Source: JAWXVD01 sp044425705 (GTDB lineage Bacteria > Bacillota > Clostridia > Lachnospirales > Lachnospiraceae). Taken from it: DNA of 54,809 bases. Position 1 is the first letter of the stretch. The number at the start of each line of letters is the position of its first letter. Made by a program: the position numbers and the translations under genes. A model generated the notes under the pieces. The model was not told the DNA's origin. It made no database searches and worked only from the letters and a program-made list of their open reading frames with translations. The stretch is taken from assembly GCA_044425705.1 (NCBI GenBank), contig JAWXVD010000008.1, positions 1 to 54,809 of the forward strand, in the 5' to 3' direction. Shown here piece after piece: positions 26,014 through 33,008 of this stretch.

Positions 26014-26733
26014 GTGCAACAATTAAGAAAAGGTTTACAAGATGGTATCCCTATTGGATTAGGGTATTTATCTGTGTCGTTTACGTTTGGTATTATTTCA
26101 GTATCCTATGGTTTGACCTGGTGGCAAACCTTATTAATTTCAATGACTAATATGACATCGGCAGGCCAATTCGCAGGTGTCAGTATTATGGCATCTATGG
26201 GGACTTATGTTGAAATGGCGTTGACACAATTCATTATTAATTTGCGATATTCTCTTATGTCAGTTTCACTATCACAAAAGGTGAATCATAATTTTAAGGG
26301 GATCTATAGATGGTTGTTAGGATTTGGAATTACCGATGAAGTGTTTGCAGTGGCTATTGGACAAAAAGGAAAAATAGGTAAGTCTTATGTTTTGGGCTTG
26401 ATCATTACTCCTTATATAGGGTGGACAATGGGTACCTTATTAGGAGCTATCTTTGGAAATATTTTGCCAGAAATGGTAAGTAGTGCTTTAGGTATCGCCT
26501 TATACGGCATGTTTATTGCTATTATGGTACCACCAGCAAAAGAAAATAAAAGTATCGCAATTGTTATTTTGATTGCAGTGTTTATGAGTTGTTGTTTTCA
26601 ATGGATACCAGTATTAAAAAAAGTATCAGTAGGATTCGTTGTTATTATTTGTGGAGTAGTGGCTTCGATAATAGGAGCTATTCTATATCCTATCGCAGGA
26701 GAAGAACAGTTGCAGAAAGAAGTAGAAGAATAG
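26014..26733 (+). CDS. azlC: AzlC family branched-chain amino acid exporter subunit
   Basis: A 239-residue membrane protein with about six to eight hydrophobic helices. GLQDGIPIGLGYLSVSFTFGI at its start and SMTNMTSAGQFAGV, followed by NLRYSLMSVSLSQKV, are AzlC landmarks. With the small AzlD partner it forms an exporter of leucine/valine-type amino acids. The start is GTG 26014 with a weak upstream site. azlD follows after a gap that holds a near-palindromic repeat. Confidence 0.9.
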   Translation: MQQLRKGLQDGIPIGLGYLSVSFTFGIISVSYGLTWWQTLLISMTNMTSAGQFAGVSIMASMGTYVEMALTQFIINLRYSLMSVSLSQKVNHNFKGIYRWLLGFGITDEVFAVAIGQKGKIGKSYVLGLIITPYIGWTMGTLLGAIFGNILPEMVSSALGIALYGMFIAIMVPPAKENKSIAIVILIAVFMSCCFQWIPVLKKVSVGFVVIICGVVASIIGAILYPIAGEEQLQKEVEE

Positions 26734-26750
26734 GGAGATTGATAAGTGTG

Positions 26751-26775
26751 GTTACAGATCACGTGTGAACTGTAA
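26751..26775. repeat. 26-bp GTTAC hairpin module, copy before azlD
   Basis: GTTACAG (26751-26757) pairs with CTGTAA (26770-26775) around ATCACGTGTGAA. It differs from 71-95 at a single base. It lies between azlC and azlD, and an ATG at its edge (26775) opens the azlD frame. Confidence 0.8.
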
Positions 26776-26792
26776 TGCTTAGAAAGGAAGAG

Positions 26793-27113
26793 ATGATAGA
26801 ACTTAGAATATATTTTATATATTTGGCGATTATGGCTATTGTAACATATCTGTTACGAGCGGTTCCGTTTGCATTAGTAAAGGAAAAAGTTGAAAATCCT
26901 TTTCTTTTATCGGTGTTAGCATATATCCCTTATGCTGTTTTAGGAGCAATGACTTTTCCAGCGATTCTTTATGCTACTGCTTCTATATTATCTGGTGCAG
27001 TAGGATTGCTGGTAGCAATTGTAATGGCTTATAGAGGAAGAAGTTTATTACAAGTGGCATTGGGAGGCTGTATGGCAGTTTTTATGGTGGAAGTACTCTG
27101 TATGTATTTATAG
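26793..27113 (+). CDS. azlD: AzlD family branched-chain amino acid transport subunit
   Basis: A 106-residue membrane protein with three or four helices. TYLLRAVPFALV and AYIPYAVLGAMTFPAI are typical AzlD segments. It pairs with AzlC. ATG 26793 after AAAGGAAG is preferred to ATG 26775, which lies at the edge of a repeat. The gene is flanked by two copies of the 26-bp hairpin module in opposite orientation. Confidence 0.88.
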   Translation: MIELRIYFIYLAIMAIVTYLLRAVPFALVKEKVENPFLLSVLAYIPYAVLGAMTFPAILYATASILSGAVGLLVAIVMAYRGRSLLQVALGGCMAVFMVEVLCMYL

Positions 27114-27130
27114 GGAAGAAATATCACTAT

Positions 27131-27185
27131 AGTTACAGTTCATACATGACCTGTAACTAACTATTTGGTGCGCTTCTGAATAGTT
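27131..27185. repeat. Two hairpin modules after azlD
   Basis: AGTTACAG (27131-27138) pairs with CTGTAACT (27151-27158). The reverse complement of this hairpin matches 71-96 at 24 of 26 bases. It is followed at once by AACTATT/AATAGTT (27159-27165/27179-27185), whose right part, TTCTGAATAG, is also found at 19148-19157 in a similar hairpin. Confidence 0.75.
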
Positions 27186-27226
27186 ACCATAGGCTATGAA
27201 GTAATTGTAGAAAGGTGTTAGGATAG

Positions 27227-28294
27227 ATGGAAAATATAGAAAAACCTCATAAAAGGCGTGTCCGATACAAAGGAACACATCCTAAAAAATATGAGGAAAA
27301 GTATAAAGAGTTGTCACCAGAAAAATATGCAGATACCATCCAGAAGGTGATACAAAAAGGCAGTACGCCAGCAGGTATGCATATTTCCATCTGTGTCAAG
27401 GAACTGATGGATTTTTTGCAGATTAAACCTGGACAAAAAGGTTTAGATGCTACCTTAGGGTATGGTGGTCACACACGAGAAATGGTACAAAGATTGCAGG
27501 GGCAAGGACATATGTATGCCTTAGACATAGACCCTATTGAAATTGTCAAAACTAGAGAGAGGTTGAAACAATTAGGATATGGAGAAGAAATATTAACCAT
27601 TATTCAAAAGAATTTTGCCTATATTGATGAGGTGGCAAAAGAACATGGTCCTTTTGATTTTATGATGGCAGATTTAGGTGTTTCTTCTATGCAAATCGAT
27701 AATCCAGAGAGAGGGTTTTCTTATAAAATAAAAGGTCCCTTAGATTTAAGATTGAATCCAGAAAAGGGTATTTCGGCTGCGAAACGTTTACAGACTGTCA
27801 GTATCAGTGAATTAACTGGTATGTTGTTAGAAAATGCAGATGAAGTGTATGCAGAAGAGATTGCAGAAGGTATTGTGTCTAGTATCAAAAATGGAAAATC
27901 CATTGAAACTACCACCCAGCTTAAGAATGTTATAGAAGAGGCTTTGTTAGGCATCAAAGAAATCAAGTATTTAAATGCTACAAAGCAAAAGGAAGCTGTG
28001 AAAAAATCTTGTCAAAGATGTTTTCAGGCATTACGTATTGACGTGAATAGTGAGTTTGAAGTTTTATATCAATTGTTAGAAAAGATTCCTGAGGTATTAG
28101 CGAAAGATGGGAGAGTAGCCATTCTTACTTTTCACTCGGGGGAGGATAGATTGGTAAAAAAATCTTTTAAGGAATTGTATAAAGCAGGAATATATAAAGA
28201 GATTGCAACTGAAGTGATTCGTCCATTGCCAGAGGAATGTGCTACAAATCCTAGAGCGAAGTCAACGAAAATGCGTTGGGCGATTAAAGCATAA
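27227..28294 (+). CDS. RsmH-like SAM-dependent methyltransferase (16S rRNA C1402 N4 type), orphan paralogue
   Basis: A 355-residue protein of the RsmH/MraW family. A basic, lysine-rich N-terminal extension of about 50 residues precedes the domain. LDATLGYGGHTREM near 84-97 is the SAM-binding loop, and YALDIDP follows. DFMMADLGVSSMQID, then ERGFSYKIKGPLDLRLNP near 165-180, is the family signature. It ends with the usual HSGEDRLVKKSFKEL and ATNPRAKSTKMRWA. It lacks the mraZ/ftsL/division-cluster context and has the N-terminal extension, so it is probably a second copy. Whether it modifies the same site is unknown. Confidence 0.85.
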   Translation: MENIEKPHKRRVRYKGTHPKKYEEKYKELSPEKYADTIQKVIQKGSTPAGMHISICVKELMDFLQIKPGQKGLDATLGYGGHTREMVQRLQGQGHMYALDIDPIEIVKTRERLKQLGYGEEILTIIQKNFAYIDEVAKEHGPFDFMMADLGVSSMQIDNPERGFSYKIKGPLDLRLNPEKGISAAKRLQTVSISELTGMLLENADEVYAEEIAEGIVSSIKNGKSIETTTQLKNVIEEALLGIKEIKYLNATKQKEAVKKSCQRCFQALRIDVNSEFEVLYQLLEKIPEVLAKDGRVAILTFHSGEDRLVKKSFKELYKAGIYKEIATEVIRPLPEECATNPRAKSTKMRWAIKA

Positions 28295-28316
28295 AGAATA
28301 GATGGAGGGAAATAGA

Positions 28317-29345
28317 ATGCAACATTTTGATAGTGATTATATGGAAGGTGCTCATCCTAAGATTTTAGAAAAATTAATGGAAACTAATATGGAAAAAACA
28401 TCAGGTTATGGTACAGATGCCTATTGTGAGAGTGCGGCAAATAAAATAAAGGTAGCGTGTAATAATCAAGAGTTAGATGTTTATTTTTTAGTAGGTGGCA
28501 CCCAGACAAATGCAACGGTAATTGATACTTTTTTGCGTTCTTATGAGGGTGTGATAGCAGCTACAACAGGACATATCAGTGTACATGAGGCTGGTGCGAT
28601 CGAATTCTGTGGGCACAAAGTGCTAACCCTTCCCCATACACTAGGAAAGATTGCAGCGGCAGATGTAGAAGAATATTTTGAAATTTTCAATGCAGATGGA
28701 AGCAATAGCCATATGGTTTCTCCAGGTATGGTTTATATTTCTCATCCAACAGAATATGGAACATTATATACAAAAGAGGAATTAGAAGCTATGTCAGCAG
28801 TTTGTAAAAAACATAATATACCTTTGTTTTTAGATGGTGCTAGACTAGGTTACGGGCTGGCAGCAAAGGGGACAGATGTAACGTTAGAGTTGATTGCAAG
28901 TCTATGTGATGCTTTTTATATTGGAGGCACAAAGGTAGGGGCTTTGTTTGGCGAAGCAGTGGTCATCAGTAATAAAGAAAGATTTTCTCATTTTATTACC
29001 ATCATGAAACAGCATGGTGCTTTATTAGCGAAAGGCAGAATGTTAGGTATTCAATTTGATGTATTGTTTACAGATGATTTATATGGAGAAATTTCTGCCT
29101 ATGGTATTGCTATGGCAGAAAAACTAAAAAAGGGATTAGTAGAAAAAGGATGTGAATTTTATTTGGAATCTCCTACCAATCAACAATTTATTATTATAGA
29201 GAATACAAAAATGGAAGAATTATCAAAAGATGTTACGTTTACATTCTGGGAAAGATATGATGATACCCATAGCGTGATTCGTTTTGTTACCAGTTGGGCA
29301 ACAAAGGCAGAAGATATTGATGTTTTAATAGGGCTATTAGATTGA
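28317..29345 (+). CDS. Threonine aldolase family PLP enzyme
   Basis: A 342-residue fold-type I PLP enzyme of the low-specificity L-threonine aldolase group, expected to cleave beta-hydroxy amino acids to glycine and an aldehyde. HFDSDYMEGAHPKILEKL at the start, GTQTNATVID near 62, HISVHEAGAIEFCGHK near 85 and LFLDGARLGYGL near 170 are family features. The lysine of YIGGTKVGALFGEA near 207 binds PLP. ATG 28317 follows GGAGGG; ATG 28302 lies upstream of that site. Glycine supply could serve the nearby purine genes, but this is inference. Confidence 0.87.
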   Translation: MQHFDSDYMEGAHPKILEKLMETNMEKTSGYGTDAYCESAANKIKVACNNQELDVYFLVGGTQTNATVIDTFLRSYEGVIAATTGHISVHEAGAIEFCGHKVLTLPHTLGKIAAADVEEYFEIFNADGSNSHMVSPGMVYISHPTEYGTLYTKEELEAMSAVCKKHNIPLFLDGARLGYGLAAKGTDVTLELIASLCDAFYIGGTKVGALFGEAVVISNKERFSHFITIMKQHGALLAKGRMLGIQFDVLFTDDLYGEISAYGIAMAEKLKKGLVEKGCEFYLESPTNQQFIIIENTKMEELSKDVTFTFWERYDDTHSVIRFVTSWATKAEDIDVLIGLLD

Positions 29346-29516
29346 TAATATAAAGTAACTGTGAAATCAAAGATAGTGGTTTTCAGAATAGGTTATCATG
29401 TGGTACAATGTGAGTAGTAGGTTATAATCATAAAAGAGTGACAACGTTCGTTATTTTTTACAGTGTAGCCGTAAAAGTAACAGAATTTTATAGAATACGT
29501 AAAGTTGGAGGGAAGC

Positions 29517-30569
29517 ATGTGTAAGATAAAACAGTATATCAGTCTATATATGATAGGATTACTATGTTTCTTGACAGGATGTGGAACAGGGACAACAGAA
29601 AGTGAAAACATAGAATTAGCGATGCAATCTATTACATCTTATGATTATGAAGTGGCATTAGATTATTTGGAAGTAGCTGTTGTACAAGGTGAAGATTTAC
29701 AAGAAATTGCTAGAGGTCGAGGTCTAGCATATATGGGATTGGGACAGTATGAGGAAGCCATTACTTATTTAGAAGGAGCTCTTGCATATAGCGATCAATA
29801 CATTGATGAAATAGATTATGATATCAATTATTATTTAGCAGTTGCTTATTTCAAAGCAGGACAGTTTGTAGATGCAAATGATACATATGCGGCAATTATC
29901 GCAATGAAACCAAAAGAGGAATCTACGTATTATTTGCGAGGAATCGTTAAGTTAGAATTAGGATTGGCGGAAGAAGCACTAGCAGATTTTCAAGAAGCGA
30001 TTACGTTATCAGGCGACAATATAGAAAGAATGATAGATATATTTTGTGTGTTGACCGAGTATGGAGAAACAGATAATGCTAGTATTATTTTAGAAGAAGC
30101 TATGGCAGCAGATCAAAATAAGATGTCTGATTTTGAAAAAGGGAAGATTTATTTTTATTTAGAAGATTATGAAGAAGCTAGAATTGCTTTAGAAAAAGTC
30201 AAAGATACAGAAGGCGTAGAGGCAGTCTATTATTTAGGAAAAACATATGAGGTGTTAGGTGATTATAATTATGCGCTAAGTGTATATAATAATTATTTAT
30301 CTGAAAATACTGAAGATGCCACTATTTATAATCAATTAGGATTGTGTCAAATGATGTTAGGAGATTATCAAGCTGCGTTAACTGCATTTCAAGCAGCATT
30401 GGCTATAGAGGGAAGTGGATTGACACAAAGCTTAAAATATAATGAAATTATTTGTTATGAATATTTAGGTGAATTTGCCCAAGCGACAGTGTTGATGAAA
30501 ACGTATTTAACCACATATCCAAATGATGCAGACGCAATGAGAGAGTATGAGTTTTTGCAAACTAGATAA
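29517..30569 (+). CDS. TPR repeat lipoprotein
   Basis: A 350-residue lipoprotein. The signal peptide ends LTGC with the lipidated cysteine at residue 22. Most of the rest is tetratricopeptide repeats: ARGRGLAYMGLGQYEEAITYLEGAL, STYYLRGIVKLELGLAEEALADFQEAI, AVYYLGKTYEVLGDYNYALSVYNNYL and ATIYNQLGLCQMMLGDYQAALTAFQAAL can be recognised. It probably acts as a scaffold outside the membrane. ATG 29517 lies after GGAGGG; TTG 29505 overlaps that site. The 172-base gap upstream holds a GTTAT...GTAAC hairpin. Confidence 0.85.
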   Translation: MCKIKQYISLYMIGLLCFLTGCGTGTTESENIELAMQSITSYDYEVALDYLEVAVVQGEDLQEIARGRGLAYMGLGQYEEAITYLEGALAYSDQYIDEIDYDINYYLAVAYFKAGQFVDANDTYAAIIAMKPKEESTYYLRGIVKLELGLAEEALADFQEAITLSGDNIERMIDIFCVLTEYGETDNASIILEEAMAADQNKMSDFEKGKIYFYLEDYEEARIALEKVKDTEGVEAVYYLGKTYEVLGDYNYALSVYNNYLSENTEDATIYNQLGLCQMMLGDYQAALTAFQAALAIEGSGLTQSLKYNEIICYEYLGEFAQATVLMKTYLTTYPNDADAMREYEFLQTR

Positions 30570-30605
30570 TGATAAAAATTTTTATGGCGAGAGGAATGAG
30601 AAAAG

Positions 30606-31532
30606 ATGATAAACAAATTAGTACAGAAAATTCAAAAGACCAATGCACCAATTGTAGTAGGATTAGATCCAATGATGAAATTTATTCCAGCACATATTAC
30701 AAAGGCAGCTTTTGCAGAATTTGGGGAAACATTAGAAGGTGCAGCAGAAGCTATTTGGCAATATAACAAAGTCATTGTAGATAGTATCTGCGATTTGATT
30801 CCAGCGGTGAAGCCTCAAATTGCTATGTATGAGCAATTTGGTATACCAGGATTGGTAGCATTCAAGAAAACAGTGGATTATTGTAAATCAAAAGATCTAG
30901 TTGTAATAGGTGATATTAAAAGAGGAGATATTGGTTCTACTTCAGAAGCATATGCTGTTGGACATTTGGGAAAAGTACAAGTAGGCAGTAATTTTTATTA
31001 TGGATTTGATGAAGACTTTGCAACAGTGAATCCATATTTAGGTTCAGATGGAGTGAATCCATTTGTGAAAGTATGTAAAGAAGAGAAAAAGGGATTGTTT
31101 ATTCTTGTAAAAACATCTAATCCAAGCAGTGGAGAATTTCAAGATCAATTAGTTGATGGTAGACCATTGTATGAATTGGTTGGTGAAAAGGTGGCTCAGT
31201 GGGGAGAAGACTGTATGGGCGATGACTATAGTTATATCGGTGCTGTAGTAGGTGCTACTTATCCAGAAATGGGAAAAGTACTTAGAAAAATTATGCCAAA
31301 GAGCTTTATTTTAGTACCAGGCTATGGTGCACAAGGAGGAAAGGGTGCGGATTTAGTACATTTCTTTAATGAAGATGGATTAGGAGCTATTGTGAATTCT
31401 TCTCGAGGAATTATCGCGGCACATCAGCAAGCACAATATGCAGCATTTGGAGAATTGAACTTTGGGGATGCATCGAGACAAGCAGTGATTGATATGCAAC
31501 AAGATATTGCTGGAGCACTTGTGAATAGATAA
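30606..31532 (+). CDS. pyrF: Orotidine 5'-phosphate decarboxylase, subfamily 2
   Basis: A 308-residue enzyme that makes UMP from OMP, the last de novo pyrimidine step. IVVGLDPMMKF near 16-26 and VVIGDIKRGDIGSTSEAYA near 99-117 hold the catalytic Asp-Lys-Asp array. GAVVGATYPE and VPGYGAQGG near 240 bind the phosphate. The length is that of the longer subfamily 2. It sits directly before pyrE with a 29-base gap, so the two final UMP steps are co-transcribed. Confidence 0.96.
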   Translation: MINKLVQKIQKTNAPIVVGLDPMMKFIPAHITKAAFAEFGETLEGAAEAIWQYNKVIVDSICDLIPAVKPQIAMYEQFGIPGLVAFKKTVDYCKSKDLVVIGDIKRGDIGSTSEAYAVGHLGKVQVGSNFYYGFDEDFATVNPYLGSDGVNPFVKVCKEEKKGLFILVKTSNPSSGEFQDQLVDGRPLYELVGEKVAQWGEDCMGDDYSYIGAVVGATYPEMGKVLRKIMPKSFILVPGYGAQGGKGADLVHFFNEDGLGAIVNSSRGIIAAHQQAQYAAFGELNFGDASRQAVIDMQQDIAGALVNR

Positions 31533-31561
31533 TAGGTTGATAAAAAGGAGAAATTGTCAAA

Positions 31562-32236
31562 ATGGAACAATACAAACAAGAGTTTATAGAATTTATGGTA
31601 GAATCAAATGTATTAAAATTTGGAGAATTTACGTTAAAAAGTGGAAGAAAATCACCATTTTTTATGAATGCAGGGGCTTATGTAACAGGTTCACAGCTTC
31701 GTAAACTAGGCGAATATTATGCAAAAGCAATTCATGACCAATATGGAGATGATTTTGATGTACTATTTGGTCCAGCATATAAAGGAATTCCTTTAAGTGT
31801 AGCAACTACAATTGCTTTTAGTGAATTATATGGCAAAGAAATTCGTTATTGTTCTAATAGAAAAGAAGTGAAAGATCATGGAGACACTGGGATTTTATTA
31901 GGAAGCTCTATGAAAGATGGAGACAGAGTTGTAATTATTGAAGATGTGACAACATCTGGAAAATCAATCGAAGAAACATTTCCTGTTATCAAAGCTCAAG
32001 GCAATGTAGAAATCGTTGGACTTATGGTTTCTCTCAATCGAATGGAAAAAGGAAAAGGCACAAAGAGTGCATTAGATGAAATCAAAGAGTTATATGGTTT
32101 TGAAGCAAATGCAATTGTATCTATGGCGGAAGTTACAGAATATTTATACAATAAACCTTGTAATGGAACGATTTTGATTGATGATACAATTAAAGCGGCA
32201 ATTGATGCATATTATGTACAGTATGGCGTTTCATAG
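31562..32236 (+). CDS. pyrE: Orotate phosphoribosyltransferase
   Basis: A 224-residue enzyme that adds PRPP to orotate. FTLKSGRKSPFFMNAG near 22-37 contacts orotate. FGPAYKGIPLSVATTIAF near 78 and the PRPP loop VVIIEDVTTSGKSIEET near 127-143 complete the family pattern. AAGGAG precedes ATG 31562. No other pyrimidine genes adjoin the pair. Confidence 0.96.
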   Translation: MEQYKQEFIEFMVESNVLKFGEFTLKSGRKSPFFMNAGAYVTGSQLRKLGEYYAKAIHDQYGDDFDVLFGPAYKGIPLSVATTIAFSELYGKEIRYCSNRKEVKDHGDTGILLGSSMKDGDRVVIIEDVTTSGKSIEETFPVIKAQGNVEIVGLMVSLNRMEKGKGTKSALDEIKELYGFEANAIVSMAEVTEYLYNKPCNGTILIDDTIKAAIDAYYVQYGVS

Positions 32237-32327
32237 AGAGATATCTTTAGACCAATAAGTACTTGCTAGACTTTAGGGAAGTAATGGATATTAGTGTGAA
32301 TTTCTATATCGGAAGTGGAGGAAGTGT

Positions 32328-32480
32328 ATGAAAGAAAAATTATATAAAACCATGACAAGTGCAGGGGCATTGAATATTTCATTAGGAATTTTAAGTCTTG
32401 TGGCGGGAATTACTTGTGGTACATTGCTTATTATCAGTGGTGCAAAATTATTAACAGGTAAGAGTAAAATTTTATTTTAA
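32328..32480 (+). CDS. Small membrane protein, 50 residues
   Basis: An ORF of 50 codons too short for most gene callers. It starts at ATG 32328 after a strong GGAGGAAG site and ends at TAA 32478-32480. MKEKLYKTMTSAGALN leads into one long hydrophobic segment (about 15-42, ISLGILSLVAGITCGTLLI), followed by the basic tail KLLTGKSKILF. A terminator begins 8 bases after the stop. It looks like a conserved Lachnospiraceae type of mini membrane protein. The function is unknown. Confidence 0.8.
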   Translation: MKEKLYKTMTSAGALNISLGILSLVAGITCGTLLIISGAKLLTGKSKILF

Positions 32481-32487
32481 ACTCAGT

Positions 32488-32523
32488 ATGGACATTCTGT
32501 AAAAGCAGAGTGTCCATTTGTAG
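32488..32523 (+). terminator. Terminator after the 50-residue protein gene
   Basis: ATGGACATTCTG (32488-32499) pairs with CAGAGTGTCCAT (32506-32517) with one T-G pair, followed by TTGTAG and a T-rich stretch. Confidence 0.75.
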
Positions 32524-32568
32524 ATTTTTTGCGATGATATATATAAATATTGATGGAAGGAATCAACC

Positions 32569-32889
32569 ATGGAACGGAAGCGAGGTTATATTTTTACTGA
32601 TAAAAAATATACTAAAAAAAGTATTATGTCTACAGTATTAGGCATCATTGCTATGATATCTGTAATTTGTGCTATTTATTTTACTTATGAGAATAATGGA
32701 CAGGCAACTGACAATTATGGAGTTGTAGGTTTGATGATTGTGATTTATAGCATAATTGGTTGGATATTGGGTATTCTTGCCAGGGTGGAAAAAGAACAGT
32801 TTTATTTGTTTTCCCATATAGGAATCATATTAAATACTTGTAATATTATAGGGATAAGCTATGTTATATATATGGGTATTCATTATTAG
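32569..32889 (+). CDS. Small three-helix membrane protein, DUF6142-like
   Basis: A 106-residue protein of unknown function. After the lead RKRGYIFTDKKYTKKSIMST come three hydrophobic segments at about 20-38, 52-70 and 80-103. The layout and the opening KRGYIFT match my recollection of the DUF6142 family of Lachnospiraceae. ATG 32569 follows ATGGAAGGAATC. It follows another small membrane protein gene but is separated from it by a terminator. Confidence 0.75.
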   Translation: MERKRGYIFTDKKYTKKSIMSTVLGIIAMISVICAIYFTYENNGQATDNYGVVGLMIVIYSIIGWILGILARVEKEQFYLFSHIGIILNTCNIIGISYVIYMGIHY

Positions 32890-32899
32890 AAAGGTTGTA

Positions 32900-32924
32900 G
32901 GTTGAAAAATAAAATTTTTCAACC
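32900..32924. repeat. Perfect hairpin upstream of the structured element
   Basis: GGTTGAAAAAT (32900-32910) pairs with ATTTTTCAACC (32914-32924) across AAA. It directly abuts the three-stem element that follows. It may serve as a terminator of the preceding gene, although no T run follows. Confidence 0.6.
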
Positions 32925-32994
32925 GGCAATTTGTCTCTTACGACAAATCCTTTCCTAAAAGGAAAGGATTATAAGTTGCCAGACTGAGAGAAAG
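32925..32994 (+). promoter_or_regulatory. Candidate structured RNA element, copy A
   Basis: Three stems: P1 GGCAA/TTGCC (32925-32929/32976-32980), P2 TTTGTC/GACAAA (32930-32935/32942-32947), and P3 TCCTTTCC/GGAAAGGA (32948-32955/32961-32968). A conserved AGACTGAGAGAAAG tail follows. The layout recurs at 35667-35740 with compensating changes in the stems. It ends just before the aminopeptidase start. The function is unknown. Confidence 0.6.
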
Positions 32995-33008
32995 TGAAGG
33001 TTGTTAAT

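Noticed and set aside
32260..32290. Third copy of the three-stem leader element
   Set aside because: Only a TTGCTAGACT-like stretch matches; the stems are absent.
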